Source of the DNA: Roseiarcus sp963782255
GTDB lineage: Bacteria; Pseudomonadota; Alphaproteobacteria; Rhizobiales; Beijerinckiaceae
NCBI GenBank assembly: GCA_963782255.1
Contig: CAWAIS010000001.1
Span: forward strand, 5,456,001 to 5,520,000
Direction of reading: 5' to 3'
DNA: 64,000 nt
Shown: positions 1 through 7,894 of the stretch, piece after piece
Layout: each line of letters opens with the position of its first letter
Numbering within the stretch: position 1 is the first letter of the stretch
The notes under the pieces: generated by a model
What the model saw: the letters and a program-made list of their open reading frames with translations, nothing else
Database searches by the model: none
Told to the model about the DNA's origin: nothing
Translations under genes and position numbers: made by a program

Positions 1-1
1 C

Positions 2-628
2 GCCATCGCCCACGTGCGCGGCGGGACGGACAAGGGCTGGCGCTGGTACGAGGACGGCAAGCTCATGAAAAAGCCGAACACGTTCGGCGACTTCATCGCC
101 GCGGCGCGCCATCTCATCTCGCAGGGCTATACGGGGCCAGGCCGGATCGTCGCGCAGGGCGGCAGCGCCGGAGGCCTGATGATGGGCGCGGTCGTGAACA
201 TGGCGCCGGATCTCTTCGCCGGGATCATCGCCGACGTTCCGTTCGTCGACGCGCTGACGACGATGCTCGACGAGAGCCTGCCGCTGACGCCGCCCGAATG
301 GCTCGAGTGGGGCGACCCCGTCCGCGACAGGGCGGCGTTCGATACGATCCGCGACTACAGCCCGTATGACAACGTGAGGCCGCAGCGCTATCCGCCGATC
401 CTGGCGCTTGCGGGCTTGACTGACCCGCGCGTGACCTACTGGGAGCCGGCCAAATGGGTCGCAAAGCTCCGCGGCTCGATGACCGGCGGCGGACCGGTCA
501 TCCTGCATACCGAGATGGAGGCCGGTCACGCGGGCCAGACAGGCCGGTTCGACCGGCTCAAGGAAGTCGCGCGCAACTATGCCTTCGCCATCGCCTGCGT
601 CAGGGAAGGCTTCGCCGTCGCGGCTTGA
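2..628 (+). CDS. ptrB: Oligopeptidase B (S9 family serine peptidase), C-terminal part
   Basis: The frame is open from the left edge, so only the catalytic end of the gene is here (about 208 residues). It shows the prolyl-oligopeptidase alpha/beta-hydrolase signature: nucleophile elbow GGSAGG with the Ser codon at nt 164, the catalytic Asp in GLTDPRV at nt 422 and the catalytic His in EAGHAG at nt 527. The upstream HVRGGTDKGWRWYEDGK is typical of oligopeptidase B, which cleaves peptides after basic residues in the cytoplasm or periplasm. The N-terminal beta-propeller lies outside the window. The protein ends normally at a TGA. The subfamily (oligopeptidase B rather than another S9 peptidase) is inferred from these motifs. 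Confidence 0.85.
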   Translation, partial: AIAHVRGGTDKGWRWYEDGKLMKKPNTFGDFIAAARHLISQGYTGPGRIVAQGGSAGGLMMGAVVNMAPDLFAGIIADVPFVDALTTMLDESLPLTPPEWLEWGDPVRDRAAFDTIRDYSPYDNVRPQRYPPILALAGLTDPRVTYWEPAKWVAKLRGSMTGGGPVILHTEMEAGHAGQTGRFDRLKEVARNYAFAIACVREGFAVAA

Positions 629-637
629 CGGCACCGG

Positions 638-1222
638 TCAACCCGCCGATCTACCCGCCGCCAGGTCGAGCAGATCCTCGGCAAGATCGTCGAGGCTGGC
701 CGCGTCTCGGGCAATGCGGATGCGCCCGCCCTGCTCCAGATCGGCGAGGCCGTGCGCCGCCCCCCAAATCAGCGCCGCGACCGTGGCCGGGTCGCGATTT
801 TCCGCGCCGCCTTCCCGTCGGACGGCTTGCACGAGGCGACACAGAGTCTCGAACGCCCGTCGCGCCTCGCCCTCGATGACTGCTCCGCAGCCGATGTCCG
901 GGTCGCTCAAGAGAAGCCGGTAGCGGGCAGGGAAGCGCCGCGCAAACTCGAGATATTTGCGTATGACGCTTTTCAACGCGGCCTGGGGAGTGGACTCCTG
1001 CTTTTGCACCTCGGTGAAGCTGGCGTCCATCTGCCGGAAGGTTTCCGCAACGACGGCTTCCAGCAAGCCGCGCTTGTCCCTGAAGTGCCGGTACGGAGCG
1101 GTTCGAGAGAGGGAAAGGGCGTCGCCAACGCCCCGGAGGGTCACGGAATTTGGGCCCCCCTTGTCGAGTAGGTCGGTCGCTACGGCGATCATTCGGTCTT
1201 TGGTTGAATGCGCTCGCAGCAT
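638..1222 (-). CDS. TetR/AcrR family transcriptional regulator
   Basis: The N-terminal third is a TetR DNA-binding domain: helix 1 (STKDRMIAVATDLLDKGG) is followed by the helix-turn-helix TLRGVGDALSLSRTAPYRHF and the usual FxxKxxLL-like end (RDKRGLLEAV). The rest is a variable helical ligand domain of about 130 residues; its ligand cannot be read from sequence. I place the start at the ATG at 1222 because it gives the usual short leader before helix 1. ATGs at 1246 and 1243 and a further upstream frame extension to 1312 are possible. The gene stands alone on the minus strand, convergent with the oligopeptidase gene. Autoregulation is usual for the family but no operator is obvious. Confidence 0.85.
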   Translation of the reverse strand: MLRAHSTKDRMIAVATDLLDKGGPNSVTLRGVGDALSLSRTAPYRHFRDKRGLLEAVVAETFRQMDASFTEVQKQESTPQAALKSVIRKYLEFARRFPARYRLLLSDPDIGCGAVIEGEARRAFETLCRLVQAVRREGGAENRDPATVAALIWGAAHGLADLEQGGRIRIARDAASLDDLAEDLLDLAAGRSAG

Positions 1223-1653
1223 GGAGGCGCCCTGTGTTAACATCATCAACCCCGTCGCCTGATGAGGCGCGGACCTTTTGTCCATCTTATGGCAGTTGCA
1301 ACCGAAGCGCACGTTTGACGTAAGGTCAAGCGAAATTTTGCCGACGCTGTGGCCTCATGGTGGACGAATTTCGGCGTTTCTCGTTACAAGGCGCTTTGCT
1401 AGGCAAGGCTTTGCTGGCGGCTCGACGAACAGATAACCACGTCATTTCCGGGAGATAGACGGTCGTGAGGGCTGATCCAGGCTCCGCTCCAAGCCCGGCC
1501 GGAGAGCGGAATGGCGACGGAAGCGATCCGTAAACTGCCGCAATCGACAGGTTGTATATAACTTCGTCGCCGAGCAAAAAGAGGCGCGCCGAGGGAGCCG
1601 AAGGCTACGCCGGCAGACGTGCGGCGCGAAGCCCTGACGCGCGCCGATCGGTG
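1223..1653. other. Intergenic region, no convincing gene
   Basis: About 430 bases between two minus-strand genes. It must hold the promoter of the TetR gene. The short open frames here have no recognisable family and no good ribosome binding site. The only local structure noticed is GTTAAC at about 1236, close to the TetR start, which is too short to call an operator. Confidence 0.5.
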
Positions 1654-2613
1654 TCAGCCGTTTCGCAGGTCGATGGCGCGGGGGACGCCAGGAACGCCGA
1701 GCGGACATTCGAGCGCTGCGCGATCCCATGCGCCGCAATCCGCCGCCGCCACGTAGGTTTCGCTGAGGAATCGAAGCACGATCGCATCCGGATCCCGAGC
1801 GTCGCAGACCGCGTCGTAAGGCAGCACGAATTCGCCGAGGCTCTCTTCGAAGTAGGCGGGCGGCGCGACTTTCGCGGCCCGGAATCCGGGCGGCTCGGGA
1901 TAGGCGTAGGAATAGAAGATCGCGCGTGGGAACGCGGGGCCGCCGGGCCAAAATCCGGCGCTGCTGACTTCGTGCGAATAGGCTTCCTGGACGACCCTGT
2001 CGGATAGGCCGGGAACCCCGCCGGGATGCAACTTCGCCCGCCGCCCGGAGAACCGCGTGACGGCGAGATCGAAGCTGCCCCAGAAGAAATGCACCGGGCT
2101 CGCCTTGCCGATGAAACCGGTGCGGAAGAGCTTGAGGACGCGGTCGGCGCTGATGAGCGTCCGCCAGAAAGCCTGCGCCGCCTCCGCGTCATAAGCCGCA
2201 TGAACATGGTCGGACGCAAACGGAATCGGATCGGCGATCTCGCAGGGACGATCGTTGATCGCGAGCTTAAGACCGAGCGCGCGCATGAGTTCGCGCATGT
2301 CCCCATAGAAATCCGAAACCGACCGCGGTCGGAGCGGCAGACTCTCATCGCAGCCGTCGCTCATCCAGGCGGCGAGGCGATGGCGGGCGAAGTCGAATTC
2401 GAACTCGAGAATCTCGTCGCCGGCCGGGACCGGCGACGTGCCGAGGCCGCGCGCGGTCACGTAGAAAGGAACGTGCCAGCTGTGATTGAGCCAGGGAGTC
2501 GATGCGAGCCGAATTTTGCCCACGATCTGCGCCCAGAGCTGCAGCGTCGTCGCCGTTTCGCTCCAGTCGGGATAAGAGAGGCGGGGCCAGCGGAGCGGCG
2601 CGCCGTCAGTCAT
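1654..2613 (-). CDS. DUF5996 family protein
   Basis: A 319-residue soluble protein rich in Trp, Phe and Pro. The opening LSYPDWSETATTLQLWAQIVGKIRLA, together with the HSWHVPFYVTARGL and HFFWGSFDLAVTRFSGR segments, matches my memory of the DUF5996 family, a conserved bacterial family of unknown function of about 300 residues. The conserved His, Trp and Asp residues suggest an enzyme-like fold, but no reaction is known. No signal peptide or membrane segment is visible. It stands alone; neighbouring genes give no functional hint. Start is the ATG at 2613. Confidence 0.75.
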   Translation of the reverse strand: MTDGAPLRWPRLSYPDWSETATTLQLWAQIVGKIRLASTPWLNHSWHVPFYVTARGLGTSPVPAGDEILEFEFDFARHRLAAWMSDGCDESLPLRPRSVSDFYGDMRELMRALGLKLAINDRPCEIADPIPFASDHVHAAYDAEAAQAFWRTLISADRVLKLFRTGFIGKASPVHFFWGSFDLAVTRFSGRRAKLHPGGVPGLSDRVVQEAYSHEVSSAGFWPGGPAFPRAIFYSYAYPEPPGFRAAKVAPPAYFEESLGEFVLPYDAVCDARDPDAIVLRFLSETYVAAADCGAWDRAALECPLGVPGVPRAIDLRNG

Positions 2614-2976
2614 CGCAGGTTCTCAGTTTGGATGCTCTGGCGGCCAAGGGCCATGGGTCGCGTCCCCCGCGGATTTGCCGTTGGAGCGCGCGCCTGTGTC
2701 CAGATTAGGGCGTTGCAATCGACCGCGACATTGACGGCGCCAATCGAGCTTCATCAAATTCCGGTGGGAACAGGCTTTTCAAGAGCCGCATTTCTGGGTA
2801 GGAAACGAATTCCGCGCACGCGCGTTGTTTTTGCGGACGACTCGACGCAGCGGCTTTGCGCGGTTGACCGACGATGGAAAACTTGAGACGATTGGAATCT
2901 CTACGACTCGGATATCTGGTCAGGGGACGCAATGGCATAAGGGGTGGCATGCCAGCGCAACGGCATAAGAGGTAAC
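2614..2976. other. Divergent intergenic region
   Basis: About 360 bases between the minus-strand DUF5996 gene and the plus-strand TetR gene. It carries both promoters, but no -35/-10 pair is strong enough to report. The right end has an imperfect duplication of the TetR leader, listed separately. No gene is supported here. Confidence 0.5.
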
Positions 2977-2979
2977 ATG
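2934..2979 (+). repeat. Imperfect direct duplication of a translation-start leader
   Basis: GGCATAAGGGGTGGCATG at 2934-2951 is followed 28 bases later by GGCATAAGAGGTAACATG at 2962-2979. Each copy has a purine-rich Shine-Dalgarno-like run and an ATG, but the first ATG is out of frame with the TetR gene. The second copy provides the actual start of the downstream gene. Confidence 0.6.
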
Positions 2980-3564
2980 GACACCCCCGCTCCTCGCCCC
3001 TATCGTCATGGCGATCTGCCCAATGCGATGCGCGCCGCGGCGCGCGCCATTCTTGACGAAGTGGGCCCCGAGGCGGTCGGATTGCGAGAAACGGCGCGCC
3101 GCGTCGGCGTCTCGGCAACCGCCGCCTACCGTCACTTCGCGAGCAAGGAGGACCTTCTGGCGTCGGTCGCCGCCGAGGGCTTTCAGGAGCTCACCACGGA
3201 CATGAAAGCGGCGATGGAGGGGCCCGACCCGGCGGTTTCGATGGGCCTCGCCTATGTCGAATTCGCGCTCAAGAAGCGCGGGCTCTTCCGCCTGATGTTC
3301 GGTCCGATACTGGTCGAGCGGAAGAAGTATCCGAAACTGGACCAGGCTGCTGCTATCGCCTTCGATCTGCTCCTCAGCGCAGTCGGCGGCGACGAGAAGC
3401 CGCGCGAGGACAGCGCCGAAGCGATCGCCGCCTGGGGACTGGCTCACGGGCTCTCCTCGCTCTTCATCGACGGCCTCGTCCCGGAAGGACGCGCCAGGAT
3501 GCTTGCCGAGCAGATCTTCGTGCAAGCTGGAACGCACCGGTCCGAGCACAGGCCTGCGGCCTGA
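2977..3564 (+). CDS. TetR/AcrR family transcriptional regulator
   Basis: A 195-residue protein. Residues 8-60 form a TetR helix-turn-helix domain with the typical GLRETARRVGVSATAAYRHF and ASKEDLLASV. The C-terminal part (FALKKRGLFRLMFGP, AAWGLAHGLSSLFIDG) is the TetR_C_33/WHG-like ligand domain common in alphaproteobacteria. I start it at the ATG at 2977, which has AAGAGGT a few bases upstream; the longer frame from a GTG at 2944 lacks this. It lies 95 bases upstream of glpK on the same strand and may or may not control it. Ligand unknown. Confidence 0.85.
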   Translation: MDTPAPRPYRHGDLPNAMRAAARAILDEVGPEAVGLRETARRVGVSATAAYRHFASKEDLLASVAAEGFQELTTDMKAAMEGPDPAVSMGLAYVEFALKKRGLFRLMFGPILVERKKYPKLDQAAAIAFDLLLSAVGGDEKPREDSAEAIAAWGLAHGLSSLFIDGLVPEGRARMLAEQIFVQAGTHRSEHRPAA

Positions 3565-3659
3565 CGGCGCCTTCATCGTTTTGGCTTCGGCGTTAGCCGT
3601 CGACGGCTCGGCGGCGAACGGCGCAGTTCGCTTAGGCGGACGCTTGGGGGGAGGCGAAC

Positions 3660-5153
3660 ATGGCGTCGTCGGTGCTCGTCATCGATCAGGGCACAACGTC
3701 GACCCGGGCGATCGTCTTCGACGCCGACGCGGCGCCCGTCGCGAGCGCGCAAGAGGAGTTTCCGCAGATCTTTCCCCGGCCGGGCTGGGTCGAGCACGGC
3801 CCGGACGCGCTCTGGGCGACCACGCTGTCCACGGCGCGCGAAGCCCTGCGCCGCGCCCGGCTTAAGCCCGGGCATCTCGCGGGCGTCGGCATCGCCAACC
3901 AGCGGGAAACGACGCTCGTCTGGGAGCGCGCCACGGGAAGGCCGATCGGCAACGCCATCGTCTGGCAGGACCGGCGGACCGCGGACGTCTGCGCCTCGCT
4001 GAAGGCGAGCGGATGCGAGCCCGAGGTCATGGCCACGACCGGCCTCGTGCTCGACCCCTATTTCTCCGCGACCAAGATCGCCTGGCTCATCGATTCGGCG
4101 CCCGGCGCGCGCGCCGCCGCGGAGCGCGGCGAACTCGCCTTCGGCACCGTCGACAGCTTCCTGCTTTGGCGCCTGACCAACGGCGCCGTGCATGCGACCG
4201 ACGCGACTAACGCCTCGCGCACCCTGCTCTACGACATCCGCGCGGGGGCGTGGGATAAGGACATGCTGCGGCTTTTCAGGGTCCCCGCTAGCGTCCTGCC
4301 CGAGGTTCGCGACACGACGGCCGATTATGGCGCGAGCGCGCCCGAATGGCTCGGCGCGGCGGTCCCGATCCGCGCGCTCGTGGGCGATCAGCAGAGCGCG
4401 CTGATCGGCCAGGCGTGCGTCGCGCCCGGCATGGTCAAGGCGACCTATGGCACGGGCGGGTTCCTGTTGCTCAACACGGGGCGCGAGCCCACCGTGTCGC
4501 GCAACCGGCTTCTGACGACGGTGGCCTATCAGTGGCGCGGCGAGCGCCATTTTGCGCTCGAAGGATCGATATTCTCGGCCGGCGCGACGGTGCAATGGTT
4601 GCGCGACGGCCTCAAGATCATCGCGACGGCGGCTGAATCGGGCGACCTCGCCGCGGCCTCGGACCCGTCGCAGAGCGTCTATTGCGTCTCCGCCTTCGCC
4701 GGGCTCGGCGCGCCGCACTGGAGTTCGGAGGCCCGGGCGCTGCTCTGCGGCATCACGCGCGGGACGACGCGCGGCGAAATCGCCCGCGCGGCCCTCGAAA
4801 GCGTCGGCTACCAGACGCGCGACCTCGTCGAGGCGATGCGGGCCGATGCCGCGACGGCCGGAACTCAAGCGATCGACGTCATCCGCGTCGACGGCGGCAT
4901 GGCTGCGAGCGACTGGACCATGCAGTTCCTGGCCGACATCCTCGACATTCCCGTCGATCGCCCGAAGGACCTCGAGTCGACCGCGCAGGGCGCGGCCTTT
5001 GCCGCCGGCTGGCAGGCGGGCCTCTACCCCGGCCCGGAGTCCTTTCCCGAGAAGCGCCGCCGGCGCGATCGCCTGTTCAAGCCGCGGATGGACGAGACCC
5101 GGCGCGAGCGGCTTTACCTGGGGTGGCGGGAGGCCGTGCGGCGGACGTTGTGA
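3660..5153 (+). CDS. glpK: Glycerol kinase
   Basis: A full-length 497-residue FGGY-family sugar kinase. It phosphorylates glycerol to sn-glycerol 3-phosphate with ATP in the cytoplasm. The N-terminal phosphate-binding loop IDQGTTSTRAIVFD is at residues 8-21. It is followed by WVEHGPDALW, the NQRETTLVWERATGRPI substrate loop, IVWQDRRTA, GDQQSALIGQ and the C-terminal adenosine-binding VDGGMAASDWTMQFLADIL. Length and motif order match bacterial GlpK. The ATG at 3660 has GGGGGAGG upstream. No glycerol facilitator or glycerol-3-phosphate dehydrogenase is next to it. It converges with the next gene, with only four bases between the stops. Confidence 0.97.
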   Translation: MASSVLVIDQGTTSTRAIVFDADAAPVASAQEEFPQIFPRPGWVEHGPDALWATTLSTAREALRRARLKPGHLAGVGIANQRETTLVWERATGRPIGNAIVWQDRRTADVCASLKASGCEPEVMATTGLVLDPYFSATKIAWLIDSAPGARAAAERGELAFGTVDSFLLWRLTNGAVHATDATNASRTLLYDIRAGAWDKDMLRLFRVPASVLPEVRDTTADYGASAPEWLGAAVPIRALVGDQQSALIGQACVAPGMVKATYGTGGFLLLNTGREPTVSRNRLLTTVAYQWRGERHFALEGSIFSAGATVQWLRDGLKIIATAAESGDLAAASDPSQSVYCVSAFAGLGAPHWSSEARALLCGITRGTTRGEIARAALESVGYQTRDLVEAMRADAATAGTQAIDVIRVDGGMAASDWTMQFLADILDIPVDRPKDLESTAQGAAFAAGWQAGLYPGPESFPEKRRRRDRLFKPRMDETRRERLYLGWREAVRRTL

Positions 5154-5157
5154 TCGC

Positions 5158-6039
5158 CTAATGCGGCGCAGGCGTTTGCACGGTCGTCTCGATCGGCCCT
5201 GCGCCGCCCGTCATCGTCAGCCGCAGCGTGACCGGCAGGGCGGCGTCCTTCGGCTTGTCGCGCAGCGCAAGCTTGAAGCAGGTGCGGCCCGCCTCGCCCG
5301 GCGCGGGCGCCGCGGTCACCCACCAGCCCTCGGGCGGCTCGACGAACAGGGCGCGCGCCGGACCTTCCTGCGCAGCCGCGCAGAGCCGCCAGCCGTCGGC
5401 GCCGTTCGGGGCGAGCGCGCCAAAATCCTTCGGCGCGGCGACCCGCGGCGAGGCGGCGAGGGCCGCTTCGACGAGGCCGGCATAGGGCGAGCCGCGGGCT
5501 GAGGGCAACGTCAGCGCGAGGCGCGCTTGAGCCGGCAGGCAGATCTTCTCGCAGACGGCGTAGTTCGCGCGCAGCGCCAGCGTCACCGGCTTCGCGGGGT
5601 CGCGTGGGGTGACGCGCAATGGAAGGACGACGTCGGCGTCGTAGCCGAACGCCTCGCCGCCGTCCGCTTCCTTGATGCGCTTCGGCGCGGGGAAGACGGG
5701 TTCGACCGAAGCGACGTTGTTGGAACCCGAAAAATCGAACGCCGGCGGCAGGCCGGCGTCGCCCGGATCGCGCCAATAGGTGATGGCGCCGGGCGCGAGC
5801 CTGATCTCGAAGCCCGCAAGCCGAGCGTCCGCCGCGATGAGCCGCGCGTCGGACTTCGCGCTCTTGCTCCAGTCGGTCGCGTAGGCGTCGGCGGCGAGAG
5901 CCGCGCCGGACGACGCGACTCCGCCCGCAAGCACCGCGAGCGCGGCAAGCCGCATTGCAGAGCGGCGAATGCAATGCCTTTTTCCGGGCCCAGTCATCAA
6001 TTCAAAACCATCTTTCTTTCGTCCCGACCGCGTCATCAT
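5158..6039 (-). CDS. Secreted DsbD N-terminal-like (DsbD-alpha domain) protein
   Basis: A 293-residue exported protein. A basic N-terminus is followed by a hydrophobic stretch ending in GAALAADAYATDW, a likely Sec signal peptide cleaved after ALA. The mature part resembles the periplasmic N-terminal domain of DsbD/ScsB: YWRDPGDAGLPPAFDFSGS, FGYDADVVLPLRVTP and the ANYAVCEKICLPA segment with a Cys pair spaced CxxxC. It lacks the membrane and thioredoxin domains of full DsbD, so it probably receives or passes electrons with a separate partner. The start at 6039 has AGGAGG 11 bases upstream; later starts at 5997 or 5955 would still leave the signal peptide. Confidence 0.8.
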   Translation of the reverse strand: MMTRSGRKKDGFELMTGPGKRHCIRRSAMRLAALAVLAGGVASSGAALAADAYATDWSKSAKSDARLIAADARLAGFEIRLAPGAITYWRDPGDAGLPPAFDFSGSNNVASVEPVFPAPKRIKEADGGEAFGYDADVVLPLRVTPRDPAKPVTLALRANYAVCEKICLPAQARLALTLPSARGSPYAGLVEAALAASPRVAAPKDFGALAPNGADGWRLCAAAQEGPARALFVEPPEGWWVTAAPAPGEAGRTCFKLALRDKPKDAALPVTLRLTMTGGAGPIETTVQTPAPH

Positions 6040-6105
6040 CCCCGTCTATACCCTCCTGGAGATTTGGACTAATATTCGAGCATGGACTCCGCTCCGGAGG
6101 CGAGA

Positions 6106-6708
6106 ATGAGACGGGCAGACCCGCCGCCGCCCACCAGTCTGGAAGGGCAGTTCCTGATCGCGATGCCTTCCCTGCGGGAGGGGCCGTTCGCGCGTTCCGT
6201 CGTCTACCTCTGCGCCCATCGCGACGACGGCGCGATGGGGCTCATCATCAATCAGCGCGCGGAAGAAATCGACTTCGGCCAACTCTTGGTGCAGCTCGAC
6301 ATCGTTCCCGAGGGGCAGGAAATTCGCCTGCCGCCGCGGGCCGGCGCGATCAAGGTTTTGCGCGGCGGCCCGGTCGAGACGGGGCGGGGCTTCGTCCTGC
6401 ATTCGCCGGATTACGGCGCGAACAATTCGACCGTCAAGATCGCCGACAACGTCTGCCTCACCGCGACGATCGACATCCTGCGCGCCATCGCGCGGGGAAA
6501 CGGCCCCGCCCACGCGGTGCTTGCGCTCGGCTACGCGGGCTGGAGCTCCGGTCAGCTCGAGAGCGAAATCCTCGCCAATGGCTGGCTGACCTGTCCGGCC
6601 GACGCGGACCTCATCTTCGACTCCGATTACGACCAGAAATACGACCGGGCACTGGCGAAGCTCGGCGTGAACGCCGGGACGCTGTCATCGGACTCGGGCC
6701 ACGCTTGA
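6106..6708 (+). CDS. yqgE: YqgE/AlgH family protein (UPF0301)
   Basis: A 200-residue cytoplasmic protein of the YqgE/AlgH family. The signature LEGQFLIAMPSL is followed by FARSVVYLCAHRDDGAMGLIIN and RGGPVETGRGFVLHS, and the C-terminus has ALGYAGWSSGQLESEI. The family is conserved and has been linked to transcription control (AlgH of Pseudomonas), but the biochemical role is not settled. I use the ATG at 6106 because CGGAGG sits five bases before it; an upstream ATG at 6082 in the same frame has no such site. It is transcribed divergently from the DsbD-N-like gene and its last 24 bases overlap the convergent end of recF. Confidence 0.93.
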   Translation: MRRADPPPPTSLEGQFLIAMPSLREGPFARSVVYLCAHRDDGAMGLIINQRAEEIDFGQLLVQLDIVPEGQEIRLPPRAGAIKVLRGGPVETGRGFVLHSPDYGANNSTVKIADNVCLTATIDILRAIARGNGPAHAVLALGYAGWSSGQLESEILANGWLTCPADADLIFDSDYDQKYDRALAKLGVNAGTLSSDSGHA

Positions 6709-7878
6709 CGGCTTCGCCGTGACGCCCGTCTCGGCGGAAACCTCGAACATTCGCGCCCGGTCTTCAAGCTCCGCGAATACGGCCGGGTCCGCTCCGCTCA
6801 TAAACACTTGGCCGCCGAGGCGCTCGAGAGCGTCGAACAGGGCGGCGCGGCGGCGCGGGTCGAAATGCGCCGCGATCTCGTCCAGGAGGGCGATCGGGAC
6901 GATGCCCGACATGTCGGCGACGAGCCGCGCGTGCGCGAGCACGAGGCCGACGAGCAGCGCTTTCTGTTCGCCGGTCGATGCGCTCGCGGCCGGCGCGTCT
7001 TTCGGCCCGTGCCAGACGGCGAGATCCCCGACATGCGGGCCGACAAGCGTGCGTCCCGCCGCGGCGTCGCGGCCGCGATTGTCCCTGAGGATCGCGCGAT
7101 AGCGATCTTCCGCCGCGAGCGACGGGCCGCCCGCCGCAAGCGCCTCGACATCGCCCTCGAGGGCGATCCGCGCCCAGGGGAAGGCTGAGAAGTCGTCGCG
7201 CTCGGCCCCGATCAGCGCTTGCAGCCGGTTCACGCAATCGAGCCGCGCCACGGCGATCGCGACGCCGAGCTCTGCCGCTTTGCGCTCGATCGCATCGAGC
7301 CAGCCGGCGTTTCGCGGACCCTCCTCGAGTAGACGGTTGCGCCCGCGCAGCGAGCGCTCGAACTGGCCGACGCGGACGCCGTGGCCTGGGTCGATCGCCA
7401 GCACGAACCGGTCTAGGAACCGCCGCCGCTCGCTCGCCGGCCCGCCAAACAGCCCGTCCATGGCGGGGGTGAGCCAGATGACACGCACGTGATCCATGAA
7501 CGCGCGCGAGGACGAAACCGGCATGCGGTCGATGCGGTTCAGCCGCTCGGCGCCCGCCTCGCCTTCGCCTGGGGTCCAGCCCGAGCCGAGTTGATGGGTC
7601 TCGCCGTCCTCCTCGATTTCGACGGAGAACGCAAAGCCGCCGGGGCCGCCGACGCGCGCGCATTCATGGATCTCCGCCCGGCGCAGGCCGCGCCCGGGCG
7701 ACAACAGCGACAGGGCCTCGAGGAGATTGGTCTTGCCTGCGCCATTCTCGCCGCATAGGACGACGAGGCGGCCGTCGATCGCGAGATCGAGCGACGCGTA
7801 GGAACGGAAATCCCGCAGCAGCAGACGCCGCACCAGAGGACGCCGTCGCGACGGAAGCATGGCGTCGGGGCTCGTCAT
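6685..7878 (-). CDS. recF: DNA replication and repair protein RecF
   Basis: An SMC-like ABC ATPase that loads RecA at single-strand gaps with RecO and RecR. Near the N-terminus are RRLLLRDFRSYASLDL and the Walker A loop CGENGAGKTNLLEAL. FRDFxSY and the ARVGGPGG region are typical of RecF. The C-terminal part has the signature ASTGEQKALLVGLVLAHA and the Walker B segment PIALLDEIAAHFD. The length of just under 400 residues is usual. The start is either 7878 (used here) or 7860; neither has a clear ribosome site, and the divergent dehydrogenase gene begins at 7895, so the two promoters must overlap. It is away from dnaA/dnaN, as in many alphaproteobacteria. Confidence 0.95.
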   Translation of the reverse strand: MTSPDAMLPSRRRPLVRRLLLRDFRSYASLDLAIDGRLVVLCGENGAGKTNLLEALSLLSPGRGLRRAEIHECARVGGPGGFAFSVEIEEDGETHQLGSGWTPGEGEAGAERLNRIDRMPVSSSRAFMDHVRVIWLTPAMDGLFGGPASERRRFLDRFVLAIDPGHGVRVGQFERSLRGRNRLLEEGPRNAGWLDAIERKAAELGVAIAVARLDCVNRLQALIGAERDDFSAFPWARIALEGDVEALAAGGPSLAAEDRYRAILRDNRGRDAAAGRTLVGPHVGDLAVWHGPKDAPAASASTGEQKALLVGLVLAHARLVADMSGIVPIALLDEIAAHFDPRRRAALFDALERLGGQVFMSGADPAVFAELEDRARMFEVSAETGVTAKPSSVARVR

Positions 7879-7894
7879 GAAGGGCCCATGTGCC

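Noticed and set aside
3573..4868. 431-residue open frame antisense to glycerol kinase
   Set aside because: Shadow of glpK; Arg/Asp-rich translation with no family.
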